Of a stretch of 64,000 nt of DNA, positions 53,325-62,521 are shown one piece after another. Made by a program: the position numbers and the translations under genes. The first letter of the stretch is position 1; each line of letters begins with the position of its first letter. Origin of the DNA: Duganella sp. SG902 (GTDB lineage Bacteria; Pseudomonadota; Gammaproteobacteria; Burkholderiales; Burkholderiaceae_D); the NCBI RefSeq assembly GCF_013376005.1, contig NZ_JABMJK010000002.1, positions 1 through 64,000 on the forward strand, written 5' to 3'. A model generated the notes under the pieces. It worked only from the letters and a program-made list of their open reading frames with translations, was not told where the DNA came from and did no database searches.

Positions 53325-55055
53325 ATGAACAAGAAACGGCAATTTTTCCCCCGCCAGGTGGTGGAGGCCGGCGGCAACCGCTGGGACTGGGCCCTGCTGC
53401 CCATCGTGCTGGCGGTTTTCGTGCTGATGGCCTATGGCAGCCAGCAGATGGCGCGCCCGTATGAACTCGGCCAGACGCTGCCGATGACGCTCGATCCGCT
53501 CTACCTGCCGTACTACCTGCTGCGCACCACGCTGCGCATGTTCATCGCCCTGGGCGCGTCGGTAATTTTCAGCTGCGTATTCGCGGCCCTGACCACCAAG
53601 TACCGCGTCGCCGAAAAGGTGATGGTGCCGATGCTCGACATCCTGCAATCGATCCCGATTCTCGGCTTCCTGTCGATTACCGTGACGGCCTTCATCGCGC
53701 TGTTCCCCGGCAACCTGCTGGGCGTGGAATGCGCCGCGATCTTCGCGATCTTCACTTCGCAGGCGTGGAATATGGCTTTCTCGGCCTACCAGGGGTTCCG
53801 CTCGGTGCCGGCCGAGTTGTCGGAGGCGGCGCAGGTGTTCCAGCTGTCGGGCTGGCAGCGTTTCTGGCGGCTGGAGCTGCCGTTCGCCATGCCGGGACTG
53901 CTGTGGAATATGATGATGTCCATGTCCGGCGGCTGGTTCTTCGTGGTGGCGTCGGAAGCCATCATGGTCTCCAACCAGACCATCAAGCTGCCCGGCATGG
54001 GTTCCTACATCGCGCTGGCGATCGAGCAGAGCGACCTCGGTGCGATCGGCTGGGCCATCTTCGCGATGCTGATCGCGGTGCTGCTGTACGACCAGCTGTT
54101 CTTCCGCCCATTGCTGGCGTGGGCCGACAAATTCCGCTTCGAGGAAACCGGCGGCGATACCGCGCAGTCCTCATGGCTGCTGACCTGGCTGCGCCGTACC
54201 GAGCGCACGCAGCAAATCGTGGCCTGGTTCGCGCAGCAGCTGGAGCGCTCGATCGCCGTGTTCCGCCTGTCGCACGACGGCACCTCGATCCGCGCCCGCA
54301 AGGACCAGCCGACGCTGGTGCCGCAGCGCGTGTGGGACGCGGTGATCGCCGCCGTGGTGTTCTACGCGCTCTGGAGCCTGGTGCATTTCATCCGCACCGA
54401 GGTCGGTTGGAGCGAGGTGGGGCATGTGGTGGTGCTGGGCGTGTACACCATGATCCGCGTGGTGGTGCTGCTGGCGCTGGCGGCCCTGATCTGGGTGCCG
54501 GTCGGGATCTGGATCGGCATGAACCCGCGCTGGGCTTCGCGCACGCAGGCGGTGGCGCAGTTCCTGGCGGCCTTCCCGGCCAACCTGGTGTTCCCGGTGG
54601 CGGTGATCATCATCGTGCGCTATCACCTGAACCCGGACATCTGGCTGTCGCCGCTGATGATCCTCGGCACCCAGTGGTATCTGCTGTTTAACGTGATCGC
54701 CGGCGCCTCCACCATCCCTACCGAATTGCGCCACGCGGCCAAAAACTTCGGCCTCACCGGCTGGCTGAAATGGCGGCGCTACCTGCTGCCGGCCATCTTC
54801 CCCAGCTTCGTGACGGGGGCGATCACCGCCTCGGGCGGCTCGTGGAACGCCGCCATCGTGGCGGAATTCGTCAGCTGGGGGCCGACCACCCTGAAGGCGC
54901 ACGGCATCGGCAGCTACATCCAGGAGATGACCGTGGCCGGCGACTTCCCGCGCATCGCGCTGGGCATCGGCATCATGTGCATCTTCGTTATGGGCTTCAA
55001 TCACTTCGTCTGGCGCCGTTTGTACACCATGGCCGAAAGCCGGCTGCATTTCTAG
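53325..55055 (+). CDS. Fused two-domain ABC permease (nitrate/sulfonate/taurine type)
   Basis: A 576-aa protein with two BPD_transp_1 units in tandem (roughly residues 50-270 and 330-570), each carrying the coupling motif, for example LSEAAQVFQLSGWQRFWRLELP and LRHAAKNFGLTGWLKWRRYLLP. One polypeptide would thus supply both membrane halves. The downstream gene encodes the ATPase; no binding protein is nearby. ATG 53325 (MNKKRQFF) is preferred over an ATG 25 codons upstream, whose extension is Ser/Pro/Arg rich. Confidence 0.9.
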   Translation: MNKKRQFFPRQVVEAGGNRWDWALLPIVLAVFVLMAYGSQQMARPYELGQTLPMTLDPLYLPYYLLRTTLRMFIALGASVIFSCVFAALTTKYRVAEKVMVPMLDILQSIPILGFLSITVTAFIALFPGNLLGVECAAIFAIFTSQAWNMAFSAYQGFRSVPAELSEAAQVFQLSGWQRFWRLELPFAMPGLLWNMMMSMSGGWFFVVASEAIMVSNQTIKLPGMGSYIALAIEQSDLGAIGWAIFAMLIAVLLYDQLFFRPLLAWADKFRFEETGGDTAQSSWLLTWLRRTERTQQIVAWFAQQLERSIAVFRLSHDGTSIRARKDQPTLVPQRVWDAVIAAVVFYALWSLVHFIRTEVGWSEVGHVVVLGVYTMIRVVVLLALAALIWVPVGIWIGMNPRWASRTQAVAQFLAAFPANLVFPVAVIIIVRYHLNPDIWLSPLMILGTQWYLLFNVIAGASTIPTELRHAAKNFGLTGWLKWRRYLLPAIFPSFVTGAITASGGSWNAAIVAEFVSWGPTTLKAHGIGSYIQEMTVAGDFPRIALGIGIMCIFVMGFNHFVWRRLYTMAESRLHF

Positions 55056-55065
55056 GAATCGAATC

Positions 55066-56385
55066 ATGAGCACTCCTATCGTTGAATTGAAAGCCGTCGG
55101 CAAACACTTCCGCGCCGCCGATGGCTCCGCGCGCGCGGTGCTGGAAGGCGTGGACTTCACCCTGCGCGAAGGCGAGATCGTGGCGCTGCTCGGCCAATCC
55201 GGCTCCGGCAAATCGACCATGTTGCGCATCATGGCGGGCCTGATCCAGGCCGATGAGGGCCAGGTGCTGTATCGCGGCATGCCCCTGTATGGCACGGCGC
55301 GCGGCATCCGCATGGTGTTCCAGTCGTTCGCGCTGTTCCCTTGGCTGACGGTGCAGAAGAACGTGGAGCTGGGGCTGGAGGCGCAGGGCATGCCGCCGGA
55401 GGAGCGCGCCCGTCGCGCGGCCAAGGTGATCGACCTGATTGGCCTGTCCGGCTTCGAGGGCGCGCTGCCGCGCGAGCTGTCGGGCGGCATGCGCCAGCGC
55501 GTCGGCATCGCCCGCGCGCTGGTGATGGAGCCGGAGGTGCTGCTGATGGACGAGGCGTTTTCGGCGCTGGACGTGCTGACCGGCGAGCGTCTGCGCGAGG
55601 AGATCCTGGAGTTGTGGCAGTCCGGCCAGATCCCGACCAAGGCGATCCTGGTGGTGTCGCACAACATCGAGGAGGCGGTGATGATGGCCGACCGGGTGCT
55701 GATCTTCGCCAGCGACCCTGGCCGCGTGCGCGCCGAGCTGCCGATATCGCTGCAGCAGCCGCGCAAGGCGGAAAGCGCCGAGGTGCGCCACCTGATCGAC
55801 AAGGTGTATGAGCTGATGACCGCCAGTTCGGGACGGCGCGGCGCAGGCGGCGGGGGCTTGATCAGCGAGCGTGAGGTCAAGCTGCAGCTGGGCGACCGTC
55901 TGCCGCAGGCCGACATCGCGCACATGGAGGGCATCCTGGAGCTGCTGGCCGAGGAGCCGTTCCACGGCCGCGCCGATCTGCCCAAGCTGGCCGAGGAGAC
56001 CGAGCTGACCGACGCCGAACTGCTGGAGGTGCTGAACGCCTTGATCCTGCTGGGCTTCGCCTACCTGACCAACGGCGACATCTTGCTGACCGAGCTGGGT
56101 GGGCGCTATGTGAAATCGGGCGAGCGGCAGCAAATGTTCGCCCGGCAGCTGCTGGAGCATGTGCCGCTGATCGCCTACATCTGCCACGGCCTGGCGCAGG
56201 ACAAGTCGGGCGATTTGCCGGAAGACCTGTTCCTCAAGCTGCTGCGCTTCACGCTCAGCGAGGAGGAGGCCGAGCGCGCGCTGCGCGTGGCCATCGAGTG
56301 GGGCCGCTACGGCGACCTGTTCGAATACAACTTCAACACCGGCGTGATCCAGCGCTCCGAGGAGGACAAACAGGACGCCAGCTAA
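55066..56385 (+). CDS. ABC ATP-binding protein with AAA-associated C-terminal domain
   Basis: A 439-aa ATPase. The N-terminal NBD (about 1-240) has Walker A GQSGSGKST, signature LSGGMRQRVGIARALVME and Walker B LLMDEAFSALD. The C-terminal part (about 280-430) is an AAA_associated_C winged-helix-like domain seen on a subset of nitrate/sulfonate-type ATPases. It acts with the upstream two-domain permease, 10 nt away. The substrate is unknown. The C-terminal domain probably has a regulatory role. Confidence 0.92.
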   Translation: MSTPIVELKAVGKHFRAADGSARAVLEGVDFTLREGEIVALLGQSGSGKSTMLRIMAGLIQADEGQVLYRGMPLYGTARGIRMVFQSFALFPWLTVQKNVELGLEAQGMPPEERARRAAKVIDLIGLSGFEGALPRELSGGMRQRVGIARALVMEPEVLLMDEAFSALDVLTGERLREEILELWQSGQIPTKAILVVSHNIEEAVMMADRVLIFASDPGRVRAELPISLQQPRKAESAEVRHLIDKVYELMTASSGRRGAGGGGLISEREVKLQLGDRLPQADIAHMEGILELLAEEPFHGRADLPKLAEETELTDAELLEVLNALILLGFAYLTNGDILLTELGGRYVKSGERQQMFARQLLEHVPLIAYICHGLAQDKSGDLPEDLFLKLLRFTLSEEEAERALRVAIEWGRYGDLFEYNFNTGVIQRSEEDKQDAS

Positions 56386-56387
56386 CC

Positions 56388-56457
56388 GTCATTCCGGCGA
56401 AAGCCGGAATCCATGCTGAGCATGCGTTCCATAGATTCCCGCCTACGCGGGAATGAC
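56388..56457. repeat. Double-hairpin dispersed repeat, copy 4 (between ABC operon and hemL)
   Basis: This 70-bp element begins GTCATTCCGGCG and ends CGCGGGAATGAC. The left hairpin (TTCCGGC..GCCGGAA) and the right one (TTCCCGC..GCGGGAA) carry different bases with pairing kept, joined by the shared ATCCATGCTGAG. It fills the gap between two converging genes, 2 bp after one stop and 1 bp before the other. Confidence 0.85.
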
Positions 56458-56458
56458 G

Positions 56459-57742
56459 TCAGAGTTTGGCGAACACGCGGCGGGCGGCGGCGATGGTTTC
56501 GTCGATGACGTCGTCGCTGTGCTGCGCCGAAACGAATCCCGCCTCGAACGCCGCCGGCGCGAAATACACGCCTTCATCCAGCATGGCATGGAAGAAGACG
56601 TTGAAGCGCTCGCGGTTCCCCGCCATCATCTCGGCGTAGTTGTTCGGCGGCGTCTCGCTGAAGTACAGACCGAACATGCCGCCCACCGCATCGGCGCAGA
56701 ACGGAATGCCGGCTTCCTTGGCCGCCGCCGTCAGCCCGTCCGCCAGGCGTCTGGCCGATGCGGCCAACTTGTCGTAGAAGCCCGGCTGCTGGATCAGCTT
56801 CAACGTAGTCATGCCGGCCGCCACCGCCACCGGATTGCCCGACAGCGTGCCAGCCTGATACACCGCGCCCACCGGCGACATCTTGCTCATCAACGCCGTG
56901 CTGCCGCCGAACGCCGCCACCGGCAGGCCGCCGCCTATCACCTTGCCCAGCGCCGTCAGATCCGGCCTGATGCCATACAGCTCCTGCGCGCCGCCCAGCG
57001 CCACGCGGAAGCCGCACATCACCTCATCGAAGATCAGCAACGCGCCGTGTTGGGTGCACAGGTCGCGCAGCGCCTGCAGGAACTCGCGCGTGCCCTTGAT
57101 CAGGTTCATATTGCCGGCCACCGGCTCCACGATCACGCAGGCGATCTCGCTGCCGAAGTTGGCGAAGGCCTCTTCGATCTGCGCCACGTTGTTATAGTCC
57201 AGCACCAGCGTGTGCTTGACGAAGTCCTCCGGCACGCCGGCCGACGTCGGATTGCCGAAGGTGAGCAGGCCGCTGCCCGCCTTCACCAGCAGCGAGTCGG
57301 CGTGGCCGTGATAGCAGCCTTCGAACTTGACGATCTTGTCACGGCCGGTGGCGCCGCGCGCCAGGCGCAGGGCGCTCATGGTGGCCTCGGTGCCGGACGA
57401 TACCAGGCGCACCTGCTCCAGCGACGGCACCAGCTTGACGATTTCCTCCGCCATCTCGATCTCGCCCTCGGTCGGCGCGCCGAACGACAGGCCGCGCGCG
57501 GCCGCTTCCTGCACCGCCTTCACCACTTCCGGATGCGCGTGGCCGACGATCGCCGGCCCCCAGGAGCCGATGTAGTCGATGTAGCGCTTGCCGTCCGCGT
57601 CCCAGAAGTACGGGCCTTCGGCGCGGGTGATGAAGCGCGGCGTGCCGCCCACCGAACGGAAGGCGCGCACCGGCGAGTTGACGCCGCCCGGGGTGGTTTT
57701 CTGGGCGCGTTCGAACAGCTGGTCGTTCTTGGAAGTAGTCAT
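56459..57742 (-). CDS. hemL: Glutamate-1-semialdehyde 2,1-aminomutase
   Basis: HemL makes 5-aminolevulinate from glutamate-1-semialdehyde in the C5 haem pathway. The 427-aa PLP enzyme has the family standard length. Visible hallmarks are [11 protein letters not shown] near residue 20, [16 protein letters not shown] near 120, [13 protein letters not shown] near 245 and [18 protein letters not shown], where the Lys binds PLP. The start [10 protein letters not shown] fits the family; the longer frame is not needed. Confidence 0.97.
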   Translation of the reverse strand: MTTSKNDQLFERAQKTTPGGVNSPVRAFRSVGGTPRFITRAEGPYFWDADGKRYIDYIGSWGPAIVGHAHPEVVKAVQEAAARGLSFGAPTEGEIEMAEEIVKLVPSLEQVRLVSSGTEATMSALRLARGATGRDKIVKFEGCYHGHADSLLVKAGSGLLTFGNPTSAGVPEDFVKHTLVLDYNNVAQIEEAFANFGSEIACVIVEPVAGNMNLIKGTREFLQALRDLCTQHGALLIFDEVMCGFRVALGGAQELYGIRPDLTALGKVIGGGLPVAAFGGSTALMSKMSPVGAVYQAGTLSGNPVAVAAGMTTLKLIQQPGFYDKLAASARRLADGLTAAAKEAGIPFCADAVGGMFGLYFSETPPNNYAEMMAGNRERFNVFFHAMLDEGVYFAPAAFEAGFVSAQHSDDVIDETIAAARRVFAKL

Positions 57743-57761
57743 GATGGCATCTTCAGTATTT

Positions 57762-58601
57762 TTATTGCATGTCCTGTGCGGACTGCAGATGGAAAAATCG
57801 GTTCGGCACGAACTTGCCCATGCCGTAGCGCTGCGCATGCGCCAGCGCGCCGACAGTGTACTCCTGCGCCGCCGCCACCGCCTCAGGCACGTCGGCGCCG
57901 CGCGCCATGAAGGCCGTCAGCGCCGCCGACAGGGTGTTGCCGGCGCCGATGAACGGCCCGGCCAGATGCTGCCAGGCGTCGTGGCTGATGACGCCATCGG
58001 CCCCATACAGGGTGTTGGCCAGCGCGCCGCTGGACGAGGCGGTGCCGGTCACCAACACGAATTCGCAGCCCAGGGCCAGCAGATGCTCGACGTCCGATTG
58101 CAGCATGTCCTCGCCCTCGCTGCCGTCGCCGCTCTCGCGCCAGGTCTCGGCCATGCGGCCCAGCTCCACCTGCGACAGCATCAGCAGCGTGGCCTGCGGC
58201 ACCAGCAGCTGGCGGATCGCGGTCATCAGCTCCTCGGCATCGTCATCAGGCAGCGCCGGCAGGCGGGAGCTGAAGGGATCGAGGATCAGCGGCGCGTCCG
58301 GGTAGTCGGACAGGATCTCGGCCACCGCCGCCACCTGCTCAAGGTTGGTGATGGCGCCGACCTTGAAGGCGGCCATGGTCATGTCTTCCAGGATCACGCG
58401 GGCCTGGTCGGCCACCCAGTCAGGGTCGATGTCCTGCAGGTCTTCGACGCGGGCGCTGTCGCTGATCAGCAACGCGGTGGTGACGGCCAGTCCGGTACAG
58501 GAGAGGGCCGAAAAAGCCGCCAGGTCGGCCTGGACGCCGGTGGCGCCAGCCGGATCGGCAGCGCCGAAGCTCAATATAAGTGGAGAAGTTTGGTTTTGCA
58601 C
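57762..58601 (-). CDS. thiD: Hydroxymethylpyrimidine/phosphomethylpyrimidine kinase
   Basis: ThiD phosphorylates HMP and HMP-P for thiamine synthesis. The 279-aa ribokinase-fold protein has [26 protein letters not shown] at the N-terminus, and the anion-hole segment [22 protein letters not shown] late in the sequence. The canonical DPSGGAG... reads ADPAGATG here. The GTG at complement 58599-58601 gives the expected N-terminus, but no strong ribosome-binding site is seen, so the start is uncertain. It diverges from the rubredoxin gene. Confidence 0.88.
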   Translation of the reverse strand: MQNQTSPLILSFGAADPAGATGVQADLAAFSALSCTGLAVTTALLISDSARVEDLQDIDPDWVADQARVILEDMTMAAFKVGAITNLEQVAAVAEILSDYPDAPLILDPFSSRLPALPDDDAEELMTAIRQLLVPQATLLMLSQVELGRMAETWRESGDGSEGEDMLQSDVEHLLALGCEFVLVTGTASSSGALANTLYGADGVISHDAWQHLAGPFIGAGNTLSAALTAFMARGADVPEAVAAAQEYTVGALAHAQRYGMGKFVPNRFFHLQSAQDMQ

Positions 58602-58657
58602 GGCGGGTAGATTAAGATACCTAATTCGGCATTTTACTAGATTGAGGGTGGCAAAAC

Positions 58658-58849
58658 GTGAGTAGCAACGAAACAACGCAGGAGTTCCAGACCTGGATGT
58701 GCCTGATCTGCGGCTGGATTTACGATGAAGAAGCCGGTTTGCCGGACGAAGGCATCGCTCCGGGCACGCGCTGGGCCGACGTCCCGATGAACTGGAGCTG
58801 CCCGGAATGCGGCGCCCGCAAGGACGATTTCGAGATGGTAGCGATTTAA
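58658..58849 (+). CDS. Rubredoxin
   Basis: A 63-aa protein with the Fe(Cys)4 site: Cys15-x2-Cys18 (CLICGW) and Cys48-x2-Cys51 (CPECGA). It is a soluble one-electron carrier. The start is GTG 58658, with GAGG about 10 nt upstream. A rubredoxin directly before pilG is common in betaproteobacteria; whether it has a functional link to the pili is unknown. It is followed by pilG after 26 nt. Confidence 0.95.
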   Translation: MSSNETTQEFQTWMCLICGWIYDEEAGLPDEGIAPGTRWADVPMNWSCPECGARKDDFEMVAI

Positions 58850-58875
58850 ATCAGGCGCCAAACCGGCCAGCGACT

Positions 58876-59271
58876 ATGACGACAACTGCTCTGAAAATCA
58901 TGGTGATCGACGACAGCAGCACCATACGTCGCTCGGCCGAGATCTTTTTGTCGCAGGCCGGCTACCAGGTGGTGCTGGCCGAAGACGGCTTCGACGCCCT
59001 CGCCAAGATCAACGACCACCATCCGGCGCTGATCTTCTGCGACATCCTGATGCCGCGCCTGGACGGCTATCAAACCTGCGCCCTGATCAAAAAAAGCGCA
59101 AAATTCCATGCCACGCCGGTGTTGATGCTGTCCTCCAAGGACGGTCTGTTCGACCGCGCACGTGGCGGCATGGTGGGCGCCGTTGCCTATCTGACCAAAC
59201 CTTTTACCAAGGACAGCCTGCTGGCCGCCGTTCGCGAGCACACCGGCGGCGCTGTCGCCACACCAGAATAA
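58876..59271 (+). CDS. pilG: PilG, twitching-motility response regulator
   Basis: A 131-aa single-domain receiver with phospho-acceptor Asp56 in LIFCDILMPRLDG, the acidic pair IDDSS at residues 11-15 and the Lys in YLTKPF. PilG is one of two CheY-like outputs of the Pil-Chp chemosensory system that controls type IV pilus extension. ATG 58876 gives the family N-terminus. It heads the pilG-H-I-J-L run. Confidence 0.93.
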   Translation: MTTTALKIMVIDDSSTIRRSAEIFLSQAGYQVVLAEDGFDALAKINDHHPALIFCDILMPRLDGYQTCALIKKSAKFHATPVLMLSSKDGLFDRARGGMVGAVAYLTKPFTKDSLLAAVREHTGGAVATPE

Positions 59272-59290
59272 GCGAGCCGCAGGGGGAAAT

Positions 59291-59656
59291 ATGGCCATAC
59301 AAAGAATTCTCATCGTCGACGATTCGGCCACGGAGCGCTACTATCTGAGCGACATCCTGACCCGCGGCGGCTACAGCGTGTCGGTGGCCGAAAGCGGCGA
59401 GGAGGCGCTGGTCAAGCTCAAGGAGAGCAAGCCGGAACTGATCCTGATGGATGTGGTGATGCCGGGCGCGAACGGCTTCCAGGTCACGCGCTCGATCGCC
59501 CGCGACCCGGAGCTGAAGGACGTCCCGATCATCATCTGCTCCAGCAAGAGCCAGGAGACCGACCGTATCTGGGCGCTGCGCCAGGGCGCCAGGGATTACC
59601 TGGTCAAGCCGGTGGATCCGGCCGAACTGCTGGCCAAGATCGCGGCCCTCGGCTGA
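59291..59656 (+). CDS. pilH: PilH, twitching-motility response regulator
   Basis: A 121-aa CheY-like receiver with phospho-acceptor Asp54 in LILMDVVMPGANG, VDDSATE at the N-terminus and DYLVKPVDPAELL. PilH acts as the second receiver in the Pil-Chp pathway and is thought to favour pilus retraction or drain phosphate. The TGA overlaps the pilI ATG by 1 nt. A GGGGGA ribosome-binding site precedes ATG 59291. Confidence 0.93.
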   Translation: MAIQRILIVDDSATERYYLSDILTRGGYSVSVAESGEEALVKLKESKPELILMDVVMPGANGFQVTRSIARDPELKDVPIIICSSKSQETDRIWALRQGARDYLVKPVDPAELLAKIAALG

Positions 59657-60168
59657 TGAGCGGCACGGCGCCCACCGAACGCCGCAGCCGCCTGCGCCAG
59701 TATCAGGTGCAGCTGCTGGAGCGCATGCAGGCCGCCAAGAGCGGCGCCACCGAGAGCGGGCGTGAGCTGGGCGTGTTGATCGGCGGGCGTCCGTGCCTGC
59801 TGGACCTGACCCAGATCAGCGAGATCGTGCCGCCGCAGCCGGTCACGCCGGTGCCGCTGACGCACGACTGGTATCTGGGGCTGGCCAATATCCGCGGCCA
59901 CCTGACCGGCGTCATCGACCTGGCGCGCTACCGCCAGCAGGCGCCCGGCGACGCCGCGCCGTCCGAGCGCCGCCTGATCACCTTCGCGCCGGGTCTGGGC
60001 TTTAACTGCGCGCTGCGGGTCGAGCGTGTGCTGGGTCTGCGCAAGCTGGCCGGCATGGAGGCCGTGGCGGGCGACGAATTCCGCGACGGCGAAGGACAAT
60101 CATGGCTGCGCCTCGACCTGGCGCAGCTGGTGCGGGAACCCCGTTTCGTGCAGGTAGGGCTGGTATAG
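59656..60168 (+). CDS. pilI: PilI, CheW-like coupling protein
   Basis: A 170-aa CheW-fold protein linking the receptor PilJ to the kinase PilL. Family motifs are present: [23 protein letters not shown] near residue 40, [21 protein letters not shown] near 75 and a C-terminal [18 protein letters not shown]. The ATG shares a base with the pilH stop. The next gene starts 25 nt downstream. Confidence 0.93.
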   Translation: MSGTAPTERRSRLRQYQVQLLERMQAAKSGATESGRELGVLIGGRPCLLDLTQISEIVPPQPVTPVPLTHDWYLGLANIRGHLTGVIDLARYRQQAPGDAAPSERRLITFAPGLGFNCALRVERVLGLRKLAGMEAVAGDEFRDGEGQSWLRLDLAQLVREPRFVQVGLV

Positions 60169-60193
60169 CAAACACTTAATCCGGAGAGGGTGT

Positions 60194-62503
60194 ATGGCTT
60201 TTAAGATTTTCTCGCGCGGCAGCCGGAATGCCGCACCAGACGCGGCGTCCAATTCAGAGTTTGGCGACTCGCAGTTTCTGGGCGCCGCCGAAGGCACGCC
60301 CGCCGCCGCGTCATCGCCCGCCGTCGCCGATGATGCCGATGCCGCCCCGCTGCGCCTGCGCGACGCGCTGGGCGGCCGTCGCGCCGGCGCCGATGCCGCC
60401 GATGCCGGCCCCGGTTTCAAACTGCCCCTGATCGGCCATTTGCCGCCGCAGCGCCAACTGAGCGTGTTGTCGACCGCGCTGGCGGTCAGCATCGGCATGA
60501 GCGTGGTGTTCGTGGCGATGAATAACATCCACAGCGCCAACCGCTCGGCCCAAACCCAGGTGGCCAGCGACGCGCTGATGCACTCGCAGCGCATCGGCAA
60601 GGCCGCGCCCAACGCGGTGCAGGGCAGCGCCGAGGGCTTCCGCCAGCTGGAGGAAAGCCGCAAGGAACTCAATAACGACATCAAGCTGATGACCAGCGGC
60701 GGCCAGTATCAGGGCCGCGCGATTGGCGAGCCGCCGTCGGACATCGCCACCGTGGTGGCGGCGGCGCGCAAGCAGTGGAGCGCGACCGACCTCGCGGCCG
60801 GCACCATCCTGCAGCTGAAGGCGGACCTGAGCGGCATGGACAAGACGCTGCAAAAGCTGAACGAGATGTCGCCCGACCTGCTGGTCCGCACCGAGGACAT
60901 CATCGGCCTGAAGGTGCAGCGCGGCGCCCCGGCGCGCGAGATCGCGGCGCTCGGCAAGCTCACCATGCTGACCCAGCGCATGAACCGCAGCGCCGGCGAA
61001 TTCCTCACGGCCGGCGGCATCAGCGCGGACACGGCCTTCCAGCTGGGGCGCGACACCACCGTGTTCCGCAACACCCTCGACGGCTTCCTCAATGGCAGCC
61101 CGCAGCAAGGCCTGGCCGCCGTGCGCGAGCCGGACCTGCGCGCCAAGTTCACCGAGCTGCAGGCAGCGTTCGAGGCCTATCAGAAGCTGGTGGCGATGGT
61201 GCTGGAGCGGCTGGACAAATTCCACGCCGCCAAGGCCGCCGAGCAGCTGATCTTCAACGACAACGAGGCGCTGCGCCAGCGCCTGACCGTGCTGCAGCAG
61301 GCTTACCGTGAGAATCAGGATTCGCTCGACATCACGTTCTGGCTGATGGTGGTGGGCGGCATGCTGACGCTGATGACGGCGGCCGCCATCGGCCGCGTGC
61401 TGCTGATGGATTCGCACAACCGCACGCGCGGCGCGGAACGCCGCCGCCAGGAGGCGGACGCGATGCGCCAGCAGGCGCAGAAGAAGGAAGAGGAAGCCAA
61501 GGCGATGAACGATCAGAATCAGGCCGCGATCCTGCGCCTGATGAACGAGCTGCAGGAAGTGGCGGACGGCGACCTGACCGTGCAGGCCACGGTGTCCGAG
61601 GACATCACCGGCGCGATCGCCGATTCGGTCAATTACACGGTGGAGGAGCTGCGCGGCCTGGTGGGCCGGGTGACGGTGACGGCGGAGCAGGTGACCAAGG
61701 CGTCCACCCACGCGCAAAGCATTTCCAGCGACCTGCTGCAGGCGTCGCAGCAGCAGTCGCGCGAAATCCAGGACGCGTCGGCCACGGTGGTGAAGATGGC
61801 CAACGAGATTACCGACGTGTCTCGCTCGGCCAGCGAGTCGGCCGACGTGGCGCTGCAATCGGTGGCGGCGGCGCGGCAAGGCTCGACGGCGGTGGAAAAC
61901 GCAATCAAGGGCATGCACGAGATCCGGGAGCAGATTCAGGACACCTCCAAGCGTATCAAGCGGCTGGGCGAGTCGTCGCAGGAGATCGGCGAGATCACCG
62001 AGCTGATTTCGGATATTACCGAGCAGACCAACGTGCTGGCGCTGAACGCGGCGATCCAGGCCGCGTCGGCCGGCGAGGCGGGGCGCGGCTTCTCGGTGGT
62101 GGCGGAGGAGGTGCAGCGGCTGGCGGAGCGTTCGGCCGAGGCGGCCAAGCAGATCGGCGCGCTGGTGCGCGCGATTCAGACCGACACGCACGATGCGGTG
62201 GCGGCGATGGAGAAGTCGACCCAGGGCGTGGTGGAAGGCGCGCGCCTGTCCGATGCGGCGGGAGCGGCGCTGCACGATATTTCGCAGGTGTCCAATCGCC
62301 TGGCCGAGCTGATTTCCGGGATCGCGCAGGCGACCGGGCAGCAGGCCACGTCCGCGTCCGGCGTGGCGCAGAACATTCAGCATATCCTGGCGGTGACGGA
62401 GCAGACGCAGGACGGTACGCAGCAAACCGCGCAATCGATTCACAAGTTATCGGTGCTGGCGCAGGAGTTGAAGAACTCCGTGGCGCGCTTCCGCATAACT
62501 TAA
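60194..62503 (+). CDS. pilJ: PilJ, methyl-accepting chemoreceptor of the Pil-Chp system
   Basis: A 769-aa receptor. A cytoplasmic Ala-rich N-terminus precedes the first membrane helix (about 92-112); the periplasmic PilJ sensor region runs to about 375, the second helix is at about 378-400, then HAMP-like and coiled-coil segments. The signalling tip is [19 protein letters not shown] near 612, with HAMP/MCP flanks. PilJ signals through PilI to the PilL kinase. The N-terminal extension is longer than in Pseudomonas. Confidence 0.93.
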   Translation: MAFKIFSRGSRNAAPDAASNSEFGDSQFLGAAEGTPAAASSPAVADDADAAPLRLRDALGGRRAGADAADAGPGFKLPLIGHLPPQRQLSVLSTALAVSIGMSVVFVAMNNIHSANRSAQTQVASDALMHSQRIGKAAPNAVQGSAEGFRQLEESRKELNNDIKLMTSGGQYQGRAIGEPPSDIATVVAAARKQWSATDLAAGTILQLKADLSGMDKTLQKLNEMSPDLLVRTEDIIGLKVQRGAPAREIAALGKLTMLTQRMNRSAGEFLTAGGISADTAFQLGRDTTVFRNTLDGFLNGSPQQGLAAVREPDLRAKFTELQAAFEAYQKLVAMVLERLDKFHAAKAAEQLIFNDNEALRQRLTVLQQAYRENQDSLDITFWLMVVGGMLTLMTAAAIGRVLLMDSHNRTRGAERRRQEADAMRQQAQKKEEEAKAMNDQNQAAILRLMNELQEVADGDLTVQATVSEDITGAIADSVNYTVEELRGLVGRVTVTAEQVTKASTHAQSISSDLLQASQQQSREIQDASATVVKMANEITDVSRSASESADVALQSVAAARQGSTAVENAIKGMHEIREQIQDTSKRIKRLGESSQEIGEITELISDITEQTNVLALNAAIQAASAGEAGRGFSVVAEEVQRLAERSAEAAKQIGALVRAIQTDTHDAVAAMEKSTQGVVEGARLSDAAGAALHDISQVSNRLAELISGIAQATGQQATSASGVAQNIQHILAVTEQTQDGTQQTAQSIHKLSVLAQELKNSVARFRIT

Positions 62504-62521
62504 TGAAAGGCCCAGACCAGC

